From assembly GCA_951799425.1 (NCBI GenBank), contig OX637398.1, positions 4,397,501 to 4,461,500 of the forward strand: a stretch of 64,000 bases of DNA, given 5' to 3'. Below, one piece after another: positions 1-13,213 of the stretch; the stretch's first letter is position 1; every line of letters starts with the position of its first letter. Source of the DNA: Ilex aquifolium. Its lineage: Eukaryota > Streptophyta > Magnoliopsida > Aquifoliales > Aquifoliaceae. Below the pieces are notes generated by a model that worked only from the letters and a program-made list of their open reading frames with translations, made no database searches and was not told the origin of the DNA. Position numbers and translations under genes: made by a program.

Positions 1-895
<895 letters not shown>

Positions 896-1781
896 ACTCT
901 TACTTGCGTTTCTTGCTCCAAATATGAAATAGCGTGGTTTAGTTATATCATAAGTCACCATTGAATTTTACAGCGACTCGAAAGCTTTTTCGTGTTAAGT
1001 TGATCATTTAACTTTAAAAAATTATAATTTTTCATATGATAGTGATTAGACTTTCTCTTTGTTAACAGTTGTTGATAATTTCTTCTATAACCAGTCATTT
1101 TGATTTGAAATCGTACCTACTTCTTGGATGTGAATCTTGAACAGGTTTAGATAATAATTGAGCTTAACTAATGAAATGTTTAAACGTGATTATACACAAA
1201 TTTTACGTGATACTGATTAAGACGAATTCAATTATAAAAAAAATTAAATAACAAAAAATCAATTTTGATATTGATATGATATGATTCAATTATAATATAA
1301 TTTTGATATGACACCAAAAAAAAAAAACTTATTATAAATTCTACTTAATTAATGTCATGTATGGATGGTCTAGATGCTTGAATTTTGAAATAACATGGAG
1401 CACGTAAACGAAAAGAACTCGACTGTAATACTATGTCAACATTGATAATATGGTGCTACTAATTAATAATAAAATTTTAAATGGATAAAATGAACTTCAC
1501 TTGAGTAATTGTTAACCCACATTGAAAAACATTGGGTAATACATAGACGGATAATCATTACCATTGTCAGGTGCTTTAATCCTTCAATGATAAACTAATA
1601 ATTATGCGAGTGAATTCAATGTAGCCATTAAACTCACGACTATTAGAATTTACTACTAAACTCACGACTAAACTGTGCTATATTTGAAACAAAAATGGAG
1701 CATAGCACATATATACCAACACAATCCAAATTGATCAAAGACGCACGCACGCACTCCAACACCTCCCTCTGTGTTTGTCTC
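896..1781. other. Non-coding region downstream of ERF copy A
   Basis: AT-rich sequence with no convincing gene. Bases about 1367-1557 differ completely from the matching place in unit B (about 8194-8395), although both flanks align well. The last roughly 150 bases before the ERF stop are probably its 3' UTR. Confidence 0.6.
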
Positions 1782-2561
1782 TCATTCTCGAGAAAAGTCC
1801 ATTATCCTCATCCGTTCTGGACTGTTCAAGCTATCATCTCCCAGCATTTCCATGAAGTCCTCATCATTCTCTTCCTTACTCTTCTCGCCCACCACCTTCT
1901 CTCTCTCATTGGCCTCACGTTCTTGATTCTCTCTGTTTTCATTGGGTGGTTCATGTTCTGCATTCTCTTTGTGGTGCTTCTTCAGCAATTCTTGATAGTC
2001 CGACAATGGGAAGTTTGTCTTGGCTCTCTCTCCACGGAACTCCACTGCGGCTCTGTCATAGGCTCTAGCGGCTTCCTCTGCCGTCTGGAAAGTGCCGAGC
2101 CACTTCCGCTCCGCCCGCCGTGGGTCTTGTATCTCCGCTGCCCACTTCCTCCCCCTCTGCCGAGCTCCCCTGTAGTTATTTTTCTTCCTCTTTCTCTTCC
2201 CTTCTCTATCAGCAGCACCACTAGGCTCGAAAAAATCACATCCTAAACATGGTTCAATTTTGCAGATTGGACACGTGGGAGAATCCGGGACAAGGAGGAG
2301 GAGGATAATGTCCTTAGTCCTGGTCCCACTTGTGGAAGGTTGTGATGACGACGACGTGGCATTTGGAAGGTCATGTGGTAGTGAGGCCACTTCAGTGGCG
2401 GCAACGCCACCACCGTCACCGCCGCATATTACTAGCTTGAGTGCATTAACAATGACAGAGTGCTCATCTTCCTTGGTGAAATGCCCAGGGACAGGGAGAG
2501 CGAGGGTGGGCTTCAATGTCTGAAATTTACCATGGGGAGGGTTTTGAAAGGAATTCTGCAT
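1782..2561 (-). CDS. ERF109: ERF109-like AP2/ERF transcription factor, copy A (altered DNA-binding domain)
   Basis: Intronless, 259 aa from the ATG at 2561, the start it shares with copy B. It resembles group X ERFs (ERF109/RRTF1, redox- and jasmonate-responsive nuclear factors that bind GCC-type boxes). Visible parts are a conserved N-terminal block ([15 protein letters not shown], residues about 31-45), a putative zinc motif [12 protein letters not shown] (C97, C100, C105, C108; CX2CX4CX2C), a basic KRKRKK stretch, an AP2 domain (about 129-186) and an acidic C-terminus. Oddity: the first AP2 strands read [17 protein letters not shown]. The usual form is RGVRQRPWGKWAAEIRDP, so one residue is missing, the DNA-contacting Trp is lost and the contact Arg before DP is Gln. 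The frame is open, so protein may be made, but DNA binding is doubtful. Copy B (8616-9398) keeps these residues. Confidence 0.88.
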   Translation of the reverse strand: MQNSFQNPPHGKFQTLKPTLALPVPGHFTKEDEHSVIVNALKLVICGGDGGGVAATEVASLPHDLPNATSSSSQPSTSGTRTKDIILLLLVPDSPTCPICKIEPCLGCDFFEPSGAADREGKRKRKKNNYRGARQRGRKWAAEIQDPRRAERKWLGTFQTAEEAARAYDRAAVEFRGERAKTNFPLSDYQELLKKHHKENAEHEPPNENRENQEREANEREKVVGEKSKEENDEDFMEMLGDDSLNSPERMRIMDFSRE

Positions 2562-2814
2562 TTTTCCGGGGTTTTTCTGAAAAAAGGGAAAAATTTTACA
2601 CTTTCTATTTTCAAAAATAAATATCAACAGAGTTGCAAAAATAAACCTGTTGAAATAAAAACTTTTTTTTTTTCCCTTTTCTGGGTGCTATGAAAATGAA
2701 AAATTCAAAGAAGAAGAAGAAAAAGAAGAACATATAAGTGTTGTTGAACTTGAGACTGTTAGATAGATAAAATGGAGGTACAAATGAGAACTGGAAAGGG
2801 GTGGGGATCGCGCT

Positions 2815-2822
2815 TATATATA
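2815..2822 (-). promoter_or_regulatory. TATA box of ERF copy A
   Basis: The sequence TATATATA lies about 255 bases upstream of the ATG, in a GC-richer setting that is conserved in copy B. It implies a 5' leader of about 220 nt. Confidence 0.65.
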
Positions 2823-2848
2823 GGTTTTTGTTTTTGGCTGGGAGGTCT

Positions 2849-3031
2849 ACGTGGCATGCCGGCCGTAACACAGAATACACACGGGATTTTAACAGTGGAT
2901 TAGTAGTTTGCCAACTGGATATTTAATTGAATAGTATAATATGGGAAGGTTGGGTCCCAGCCCAATGACAAGGATGGGACACTGTGCCACGTGCTGGTGA
3001 CTTAATCCTTTACATCTGGTGGGGACACGTG
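2849..3031 (-). promoter_or_regulatory. ACGT-core cluster (two G-boxes) upstream of ERF copy A
   Basis: Two perfect CACGTG G-boxes (2988-2993 and 3026-3031) and an ACGTGG core (2849-2854) lie 30-210 bases upstream of the TATA box. All are kept in copy B. G-boxes are binding sites for bZIP and bHLH factors (ABA, light and jasmonate responses). That these ones act on the gene is inference. Confidence 0.5.
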
Positions 3032-3179
3032 GCTTCTAGGAAGATTCTAAGGAGAGCGTTGACAGCAAAATCATGTGTCGAATGTGAGCCTGCTTGGAAG
3101 AATACTTTTTGTTTTATCCGACTGTTCTTCGTATTAATATTATTATTTTTTAAAAATATTAATATTCTGATAAATGAGA

Positions 3180-4084
3180 GAATCTGAATGTTCTTTTTTT
3201 ATCCGCCAATATTTTAGCCTCTTAAAATTTCTCTTTGCATCATGTACCAACTGAAATTTTAATGGACGGAAACGTAAAATTTTCTAAGAGCATTTAAGTT
3301 ATCAAATTAAAGTTAGACAAATTTAAATAAAAGTTGATACGCGAAAAACTTAACAAAAGTTTATGCTTTTAGAGATTCAAAATGTTTTGTCCTTTATTAT
3401 ATAGATTTGATCTTTTTATATGAATAATGTTATATTGATAAAAAAATAAATAAAAAATATAGAATTAAATGATGTAGTGTAAATGTGTTGATATTGAATA
3501 AGCAAGACTTATGTTTTGAGAACTTGATTATAGCACCGAATAAAAAATTTCGATACTGTACTTCTAAATTTTACTATTTTAATGAATATTTTTATAATTT
3601 TTATAGGTTATTTTACAATCAAAAAATTATCACTTTTGTGATGATAACTATTTTTATCACCTTTTTTGAGTATAAAAAATGTTATTATTTTTATAGATAT
3701 TTTTATTATTATTATAATAATTATTTTTATCACTTTTTTTTATACTATTATAATAATAATAAAAATAATCATAAATATAATAAAAATTAATACGACACTA
3801 AAATTTTGTTTTTCGTTATGGTTGACAAGTCCATGTTTTGATTGAGTTTTATTCCGGCCAATGTGGGGGCCCATGATCATGCTACCCAACAAGACTGCTT
3901 ATACAGCCGAAAATGGTACAACATTAAATCTATCCATTGAATTGAATCTTCCGTCCACACAACATAAATATCTACCCAGGGAGTTGCCATTTCTTTGCAC
4001 GACATAATTTGACAGCTGGGGAGGGACTGTGACCGTGTGTACTAAAAAGTCAGGACAAACATTTAAGATATCATATTTTTTTAA
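3180..4084. other. AT-rich upstream tract, no gene seen
   Basis: Very AT-rich, with low-complexity TTATTATTT runs at about 3600-3790. These give long but meaningless ORFs rich in Y, F, N and K. The whole stretch is present in unit B. Confidence 0.6.
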
Positions 4085-4240
4085 TTATTTTGTTCGTAGT
4101 TATAATTTTTTTTTCATTCAACGATCAAAAGTGTCTGAATTAATTTATGTACACCTCAATTTATTTTCTCTCCAATCCAGTAAAAAATAAGTCATTCATA
4201 CAAGGATTAAGATATTCGTGAGAGAAAAATCTCTCGTGAG
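4085..4240 (-). repeat. SINE 3' part, copy A
   Basis: Bases 4085-4225 match the body and tail of the SINE at 10985-11220, including the conserved run read on the minus strand as GAGGTG(T/C)(A/G)...CAGACAC. The tRNA-like head is not recognisable here. The end of the segmental duplication falls in this element. Confidence 0.55.
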
Positions 4241-5342
4241 AGGTATTTGAGTTTAAAATTTTACACTTAAACTCCTTATTAGTTACGGAACTTATTGAAT
4301 CTATTAAACAAATAAATTACCCTAATTAAAAATAGAAGATATTATGTTTATTACAGTTTGACCCATTGTTTGATTTTTTCTTTTTTATCTCAATAGACAG
4401 TATAATTCTATGTAGTTGAATTGAGTTTTTTGATATATTTATACTGATTACTATATACAGTTCATACATTTGAGTCACTTATTGATTTAGGTATCGGAGA
4501 ATCGACCTCTAAACCTCCCTCTAGTCTCCGACTTCTTTTTCAGGTAATCGAAACCCAACAGACTGACGTGTAGGTCGTCCAAAATTTGACATTAACAGTA
4601 TCAATTGTGATTTTTTTAAGAAAAAATTTTAATTTTAATTTTTTTTCAATAATGACATAATAAAACATGAATTTTAGTTGTAAAATTTAAAATATTTGAT
4701 ATTATATATTTAATTAGAATATTTTTTATTTAAGAGTAATATTTTAAATTTGAGGAGTCTAAGTGTTGTATGCTTATAAATTTTAGGGGATCTAGGTATA
4801 ATTTACTAACAGAAATTCTAATGGACGTGAGTACAAATTTTAAGGGGTCTATGTGTAATATTTTAAATATCATGAGATCTAAGTTATTACTAGGCTAATA
4901 AAGCTTGGGTTTTAGGCCCACTTTAAGTAAGACCCAATAATTTTGAAGTGTGTAGTAATAGACCAAACAAAAAATTTAAATCCATAAAAAATATATCCCA
5001 CAAAAAAACTTAGATTTAAGTCTAAATAAAAGATTTTAACTTGAGTGAATTTGGTCAATTAATTCAGCCCATGAAATAAAAAAAAACCCTAAAATTCAAT
5101 TTTTTGAAAACAAAAAGAGAAAAGCTAATAATAAAATTAAAGCTACTAAAAATCAATTCTTAACCCCAAAAAAGGACAAATTTAAATTTACTATCATAAT
5201 TTTTTCAATTATTCTCTCTTACCATCAAATTTAACTATGATAATAAAAACTTAATTAATATTTTTATATTTTAAAAAATAAAAATAAATTTATTATTAAT
5301 ATTAATATTAAAAAAAATTCATTTATTGTTTCCACTTTAGGC
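4241..5342. other. AT-rich spacer between the duplicated units, no gene seen
   Basis: Non-coding, AT-rich, with poly-A and poly-T runs. No ORF with plausible composition and no clear element ends. Confidence 0.6.
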
Positions 5343-5350
5343 TCCAAAAT

Positions 5351-5742
5351 TAGAGATGATTGGGACCGAGGCGGGAGCGGGGGACCATGTACCTGCTTCA
5401 AAAATATTTGTCCACCCTTAATTCACCCCTGCATTGCGGGTAAATTTTAATTTCCGTCTCCGTCTATAATAATTAATTTTTATAATTTTAAAAAAAAAAT
5501 TATAAAACCTCATAAATGAATTTGTAGGAAAGATGAAAATTCATTATATAACAAATGAATCAAACATAAAAACTCACAAAAATAATATGTATAACAAATG
5601 TATGTTTCACGCAATTATTATTTGTTATATATATAAATTATGAATTTAGTAGGGTGAAGATAAATTTCAATTCATCCCCACCTTCATCTCTTATCACGAA
5701 TTTAGATGAATACCTATTTTCTCCCATTCATTGCCATCTCTA
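5351..5742. mobile_element. hAT-like non-autonomous element (MITE), family R1, copy 1
   Basis: Ends are TAGAGATG... and ...CATTGCCATCTCTA, an imperfect terminal inverted repeat. A perfect 8-bp target-site duplication TCCAAAAT flanks it (5343-5350 and 5743-5750), as expected for hAT transposons. The interior is AT-rich with GC-rich ends (GGCGGGAGCGGGG type). It has no coding capacity. Other copies lie at 33564-40292 (with insertions) and 50963-51344. Confidence 0.85.
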
Positions 5743-5750
5743 TCCAAAAT

Positions 5751-6629
5751 GTCTGGGTCGCCCGTGGGTTAGCTTAGCGGGACCATTTGGCAGGTCTGGA
5801 TTGAAAAAGGGTATTACAACAACACACCGGGAAAAAAACAAAAAAGAAAGTCAAGTCAAAGTGACGATTGTATGAGTTACTTGGACGGTAGAGTTTTATT
5901 CGGAGGCAGTTCGTACATGTTTGTGGCGACTCGTGACGGCGCGAATTGATAGGGTAAGTAAAAGGACATCAACGCGGTCTTATCCACACGTTTTGGAAGA
6001 GAATGCTAGCTGCCTATGCATTGGATTTTTTTTTTGAACTGGCTTATGCATTTGATTTGGACATCATTTTGTTCTCCCATGTTTCTGCAGAAAAAAACAC
6101 CCTAGTTTCCACATGAAAGCAACACTGTACGTGAATCCATGTTCTGTTCATTGGGTTGGTAAAAAGGATATTTGACATTATATTGAAAGTTGAGTCTTTT
6201 TCTCACAATTGTATGTTATCTTTATATCGTATTATTTACAAATTTATATTGAATATTATTTAATTTTAATTTAATTTATTTAATTAAATGTGTTTTGTCG
6301 ATTTGATCTATTTATTTTTGTATCGTATTCGACTCATCCCTGAGATTGAGTTACTGAATTCATGAATTGCTATTTTACAAGTTCTTTTCCTTCTCTGGGA
6401 TTGGGACACTGAATGAAAAGGATTTGTTTGCATGAGCAAAAGCCCCCCTTTCCTTCCCCTCACGCTTTAGCTCTTTATGATAAGGGCTAAGCGAGGACTC
6501 TCCTACCTCTGATTCACCATCCCTTAGGTATGGGAAGTCAAACAAAACTACATAATGTGTTAAGCGAAAAACAAGACTTGCATTTAAGGATAAGTTAACG
6601 TACTGAAAGCGAGTGAAGTGATCCATTTA
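5751..6629. other. Spacer, no gene seen; 6375-6629 possibly organellar
   Basis: Mostly unremarkable non-coding DNA. The last 250 bases before the plastid atpB fragment are less AT-rich than their surroundings and could belong to the same organellar insert. I do not recognise a specific organellar gene in them. Confidence 0.4.
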
Positions 6630-7720
<1,091 letters not shown>

Positions 7721-8615
7721 CTCTTCCTCCCGTTTCTTGCTCCGAACTATGAAATAACGTGATTTGGTTATATCATAAGTAACCATTGAATTTTACGATG
7801 ACTCGAAAGTTTTTTCATGTTAAGTTGATCATTTAACTTTAAAAAATTATAATTTTTGATACAATAGTGATTAGACTCTCTCTTTGTTAACAGTTGTTGA
7901 TAATTTCTTCTATAACCAGTCATTTTGATTTGAAATCGTACCAACTTCTTGGATGTGAATCTTGAACAGGTTTAGATAATAAACGAGCTTAACTAATGAA
8001 ATCTTTAAACGTGATTATACGCAAATTTTACGTGATACTGATTAAGACGAATTCAATTATAAAGAAATTAAATAAAAAAAAATCAATTTTGATATTGATA
8101 TTGATATGATTCAATTATAATATAATTTTGATATGACACCAAAAAAAAAACTTACTATAAATTCTACTTAATTAATGTCATGTATTGATGGTCTAAAGGT
8201 AATATCATCATTGCAATGAATATTTTTTTCAAGTTTGAGGTAAACTAGAATAATTAATTTGCAGTGATTTGTCCAAGATTCATTGGTTCATTTAATTACA
8301 GGGGCTCTCTGACTGACACTTGTCAACACTTGCTCAGGGCAGATTTAGAAAGAAAAGAAAGGAAAAAAATATTCAATGTGATAGTTATGATACATTACCA
8401 TTGTCAGGTGCTTTAATCCTTCAATGATAAACTATTAATTATGCGAGTGAATTCAATGTAGCCATTAAACTCACGACTATTTAGAATTTACAACTAAACT
8501 CACGACTAAACTGTGCTATCTTTGAAACAAAAATGGAGCATAGCACATATGTACCAACACAATTCAAATTGATGAAAGACGCACGCACTCCAACACCTCC
8601 CTCTGTGTTTCTCTC
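7721..8615. other. Non-coding region downstream of ERF copy B
   Basis: Aligns with 896-1781 except for about 8194-8395, which is unrelated to the sequence in unit A. No gene seen. Confidence 0.6.
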
Positions 8616-9398
8616 TCATTTTCGAGAAAACTCCATTATCCTCATCCATTCTGGACTGTTCAAGCTATCATCTCCCAGCATTTCGATGAAGTCCTCATCA
8701 TTCTCTTCCTTACTCTTCTCGCCCACCACCTTCTCTCTCTCATTGGCCTCACATCCTTGATTCTCTCTGTTTTCATTGGGTGGTTCATGTTCTGCATTCT
8801 CTTTGTGGTGCTTCTTCAGCAATTCTTGATAGTCCGACAATGGGAAGTTTGTCTTGGCTCTCTCTCCACGGAACTCCACTGCGGCGCTGTCATAGGCTCT
8901 AGCGGCTTCCTCTGCCGTCTGGAAAGTGCCGAGCCACTTCCGCTCCGCCCGCCGTGGGTCTCGTATCTCCGACGCCCACTTCCCCCACTTCCTCTGCCGA
9001 ACTCCCCTGTAGTTATTTTTCTTCCTCTTTCTCTTCCCTTCTCTATCAGCAGCACCACTAGGCTCGAAAAAAACACATCCTAAACATGGTTCAATTTTGC
9101 AGATTGGACACGTGGGAGAATCCGGGACAAGGAGGGGGAGGATAATGTCCTTAGTCCTGGTCCCACTTGTGGAAGGTTGTGATGACGACGACGTGGCATT
9201 TGGAAGGTCATGTGGTAGTGAGGCCACTTCAGTGGCGGCAACGCCACCACCGTCACCGCCGCATATTACTAGCTTGAGTGCATTAACAATGACAGAGTGC
9301 TCATCTTCCTTGGTGAAATGCCCAGGGACAGGGAGAGCGAGGGTGGGCTTCAATGTCTGAAATTTACCATCGGGGGGGTTTTGAAAGGATTTCTGCAT
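8616..9398 (-). CDS. ERF109: ERF109-like AP2/ERF transcription factor, copy B (canonical DNA contacts)
   Basis: Intronless, 260 aa from the ATG at 9398. Same architecture as copy A: N-terminal block with [17 protein letters not shown]2CX4CX2C motif ([12 protein letters not shown]), basic KRKRKK, AP2 domain (about 129-187, reading [18 protein letters not shown]), acidic tail ending near [11 protein letters not shown]. All the Arg, Gly, Trp and Glu residues known to contact DNA in AtERF1-type domains are kept; the usual Pro before Trp is Lys. Expected role: nuclear activator in redox, wound or jasmonate responses. The frame is open upstream to an ATG at 9611, which would add 71 mostly hydrophobic and basic residues. 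I prefer 9398 because it matches copy A and the family start. This is probably the functional member of the pair. Confidence 0.92.
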   Translation of the reverse strand: MQKSFQNPPDGKFQTLKPTLALPVPGHFTKEDEHSVIVNALKLVICGGDGGGVAATEVASLPHDLPNATSSSSQPSTSGTRTKDIILPLLVPDSPTCPICKIEPCLGCVFFEPSGAADREGKRKRKKNNYRGVRQRKWGKWASEIRDPRRAERKWLGTFQTAEEAARAYDSAAVEFRGERAKTNFPLSDYQELLKKHHKENAEHEPPNENRENQGCEANEREKVVGEKSKEENDEDFIEMLGDDSLNSPEWMRIMEFSRK

Positions 9399-9642
9399 TT
9401 TTCCGGGGTTTTTCTGAAAAAGGGGAAAAATTTTACACTTTCTATTTTCAAAAATAAAAATCAACAGAGTTGCAAAAATAAACCTGTTGAAATAAAAACT
9501 TTTTTTTTTCCCTTTTCTGGGTGCTAAGAAAATGAGAAATTCAAAGAAAAAGAAGAACATATAAAGTGTTGTTGAACTTGAGATTGTTAGAGAGATAAAA
9601 TGGAGGTACAAATCAGAACTGGAAAGGGGTGGGGATCGCGCT

Positions 9643-9650
9643 TATATATA
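9643..9650 (-). promoter_or_regulatory. TATA box of ERF copy B
   Basis: TATATATA about 245 bases upstream of the ATG at 9398, in the same context as copy A. Transcription would start near 9615, almost at the in-frame upstream ATG (9611). Confidence 0.65.
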
Positions 9651-9813
9651 GGTTTTTTTTTTGGCTGGGAGGTCTACGTGGCATGCCAGCCGTAACACAG
9701 AATACACACGGGATTTTAACAGTGGATTAGTAGTTTGCCAAGTGGATATTTAATTGAATAGTATAATATGGGAAGGTTGGGTCCCAGCCAATGACAAGGA
9801 TGGGACACTGTGC

Positions 9814-9857
9814 CACGTGCAGGTGACTTAATCCCTTACATCAGGTGGGGACACGTG
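9814..9857 (-). promoter_or_regulatory. Two G-boxes upstream of ERF copy B
   Basis: CACGTG at 9814-9819 and 9852-9857, at the same relative positions as in copy A. Just upstream, copy B has two short insertions absent from copy A. The second contains the perfect 14-bp palindrome GTCAGCATGCTGAC (9963-9976). Confidence 0.5.
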
Positions 9858-9976
9858 GCTTCTAGGAAGATTCTAGTACTTTAAATCGAACTCGTGTCCT
9901 ACGGAGAGCGTTGACAGAAAAATTATGTGTCGAATGTGAGCCTGCTTGGAAGAATCCACAACGTCAGCATGCTGAC

Positions 9977-10984
9977 TTTTTGTTTTATCCGACTGTTCTT
10001 CGTATTAATATTATTATTATTTTTAAAATATTAATATTCTGATAAATGAGAGAATCTGAATATTCTTTTTTTATCCGCCAATATTTTAGCCTCTTGAAAT
10101 TTCTCTTTGCATCATGTGTACCAACTGAAATTTTAATGGACGGAAAAGTAAAATTTTCTAAGAGCATTTAAGTTATCAAATTAAAGTCAGACAAATTTAA
10201 ATAAATTTGAAACGCGAAAAGTTTAACATAAGTTTATGTTTTTAGAGATTCAAAATATTTTGTCCCGATCTTTTTATATGAATAATGTTATATTGATTAA
10301 AAAATAAATAAAAAATATAGAATTAAATGATGTAGTGTAAATGTGATGATATTGAATAAGCAAGACTTATGTTTTGAGAACTTGACTATAGCACCGAATA
10401 AAAAATTTCGATACTGTACTTCTAAATTTTACTATTTTAATGGATATTTTTATAATTTTTGTAGGTTATTTTACAATAAAAAAATTATCACTTTTGTGAT
10501 GATAACTATTTTTATCACCCTTTTTTAGTATAAAAAAATTATTATTTTTATAAATATTTTTATTACTATTATAGTAACTTTTTGTATTACTTTTTTTGAT
10601 ACAATAATAATAATAATAATAAAAATACTCATAAATATAATAAAAAATTAATACGACACTAAAATTTCGTTTTTCGTTACCGTTGACAAGTCCATGTTTT
10701 GATTGAGTTTTATTCCAGCCAATGTGGGGGCCATGATCATGCAACCCAACAACACTGCTCATACAGCCGAAAATGGTACAACCTTAAATCTATCCATTGA
10801 ATTGAATCTTCCGTCCACACGACATATCTACCCAGTTGGAGTTGCCATTTCTTTGCACGGCATAATTTGACAGCTGGGGAGGGAGGACCAAGAAAACCAG
10901 CTAATTGACACCGTGACCGTGTGGACAAAAAAGTCAGGACCAACATTTAAGATATCATATTTTTTTAATTATTTTGTTCATAGT
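9977..10984. other. AT-rich upstream tract of unit B, no gene seen
   Basis: Counterpart of 3120-4084: AT-rich with (TAA)n-like low complexity at about 10600-10640. No gene. Confidence 0.6.
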
Positions 10985-11220
10985 TATAAATTTTTTTAAT
11001 TCAACGATCAAGAGTGTCTGAACTAGTTTATACGCACCTCAATTAATTTTCTCTCCGATCCGGTCAAAAATAAGTCATCTATACCAGGATTAAGGTATTC
11101 GTGAGGAATAAATATCTCATGACCTGAACTCAAATAGTTGTCAAGATTTGAAATCAAGACGTCTAGATTAACAACTCGTCTTTTTTACCACTTGAGCTAC
11201 CCCTTGGGGTTTATATTTAT
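10985..11220 (-). mobile_element. tRNA-derived SINE
   Basis: Read on the minus strand, the head contains an A-box-like TAGCTCAAGTGGT (11187-11199). A degenerate B-box-like GATTTCAAATC (11145-11155) follows about 40 bases on, which is tRNA-like pol III promoter spacing. The body ends in the SINE tail with GAGGTGCGTATAAACTAGTT and CAGACAC, then an A/T tail. No coding capacity. Confidence 0.6.
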
Positions 11221-11605
11221 TTAAAATCTATTTCTATCTCTCACATTACTATCGAATATACTCATTTCTAATTCTGTCATAAAATTCTATTACCTAAATT
11301 TTCAAGTTAAGAAATCTAAAATCCTTGGCGCTACGGCTCCAACACATTAGTACAAAGTTAAAATTGTTTAAGGTTATAAATAGTGTTTCAACCAGAAGGA
11401 GGTGACTAAAACTAAGGATCATCGGGTTACAAATGATGAAACATTATGATCAGTGCATGAAAAATAAAATTCCACACGAAAAACATAAATTACATTTGTG
11501 AATACAATATCTAGGTACGAAGTTAAGTTTGATCAAAGTTAAAATACTCTATTGGGTTAAACTAGTCTCCCAACCTAAATGAGCTAAATAATACTATGAT
11601 ATATA
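11221..11605. other. Intergenic, no gene seen
   Basis: Short AT-rich stretch between the SINE and the Helitron. Bases about 11222-11290 resemble part of the repeat in remorin intron 1 (TCTATCTCT(C/T)..CACATTACTATCGA). Confidence 0.5.
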
Positions 11606-12373
11606 TCTATATAATAAAGTAGCTTACAATTCAAATTCCAAAAGATAAACAAAATGACTTTTGTTTTTCGCGGTTGAGATCGTTTCTAAATTTGTCTAAA
11701 TCTGATCTAAGGGTTGATATTAATCTAACAATTTTGAGATTCCCGCCCAATCTCTTCATCACACACTCACATATTCTCACACACTCACTTAAATTAATAT
11801 CCTCTCAACTTAAATTAATATCCTCCAAAGTGAACAGAGTTATCAGTCCAGAGGAAGTGAACAGAAATTCAGATCTGTTCACTTCCTTCTATAACTCTCT
11901 CTCTCCATGACTTCATCAATTTGAAATCCTTCCTCAGGCATCTCCAAAATCTCCGGCGACTTCATACAGCTCCAGCGACACACCCCTGACCTAGATCCAA
12001 AGTCTCCGGCGACTTTATACAACTCCAAAGTTCGACTCTACAGCTCCAGCGACACTCCAAAGTCTCCGGCGACTTCATACAGTTCGACTCTACCTCATAC
12101 AACTCCAAAGTCTCCTTCACTCTCTCTCTCTTTTAGCTCCTGTCGCCCCTGACCCAGATCCACATCAGGCAAGGCAGACGAAGTGTCGAACTCAGCAAGG
12201 CAATCGAATGTAAGTCTTCTCTTCTCTCTTTCTCCATTCCAGATCTATGGATTTTAATTGGCCCTAATTGTAGCCCTAAATCAACGAAGGATTTCAAATT
12301 GCCTCCCATTTTAGCCCTAAGTCAAATTGATCTCTCTCTCAGCCACTCGAAGCCTCTAACTCAGCCAAGACAC

Positions 12374-12378
<5 letters not shown>

Positions 12379-12419
<41 letters not shown>
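12379..12419. repeat. (CT)n microsatellite
   Basis: About 20 uninterrupted CT units inside Helitron H1. Confidence 0.95.
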
Positions 12420-12422
<3 letters not shown>

Positions 12423-13213
12423 TTGCAACTCACATAATCTCGGTTATTAAGATTTTATTTTTGAATTTTCTTCTCTGTTTCTCTATCTACCTTTCTCTCT
12501 TTACGCTAAATCGAACCACCAGCCATGGCCTAAACACACTTACGCCCATCCCCCTAACCCCCATGCCCGCAGCACCATGTGTGTGCTTTGTTGTTAATTT
12601 ATTGAGTTTTGAGGATTTTGGAATTAAGTTAATTAGATGAAATCTTACTGAAATTGATTGATATTGATATTGATTAATTTGATGAAATCTTACTGAAATC
12701 TTCTTCTCTTTTATTTTTTTAAGCTTACTAACTTCAGTATACTATTTGGTGATTGTATTGTATGCATATAAAATATATGGTGATTGTATGCATTATACTA
12801 TTCTGTGACCATCTTTGGCATGCCGTAGGTGGTGGAGCAGTGCCATAGTAACATGTACCACTAGCAATCTTAGCCAAAGCCGCTTGGCCTTGCATCCAAT
12901 TACTTCCATACGGCGTACAGTTCACCTTGGTTGAATTACTAATTAGGTTTGTGGGTTAGAAATTGTAGAAAATATTCAATGCTCATCAACAGTTTGTTCC
13001 TTTAAGAGGTGTATCTGTTAATGTATTTTATATTTGAATTTCCTCTTACTTTCTTTATAAACTCTGTTATTATCCCTCTCATATTACTCTCTCATGCATT
13101 TTTCCTCTCAATTGTCATAATGGATTGTTTCCACAAAGTGATATATTCAGATTTTGTCAGCTTGCTCATGAAACCTTAATGAGGCTAGCAAATGGCCTAT
13201 AGGTTGCAAGTTT

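Noticed and set aside
1695-2246. 183-aa plus-strand ORF (and its twin at 8757-9083) opposite the ERF genes
   Set aside because: They are shadows of the conserved ERF coding sequence in an opposite frame. The minus-strand frame has the AP2 domain; these have no domain.
11145-11199. tRNA-like sequence on the minus strand
   Set aside because: It has A- and B-box-like motifs but cannot fold as a cloverleaf with paired acceptor ends, and it continues into a SINE body.
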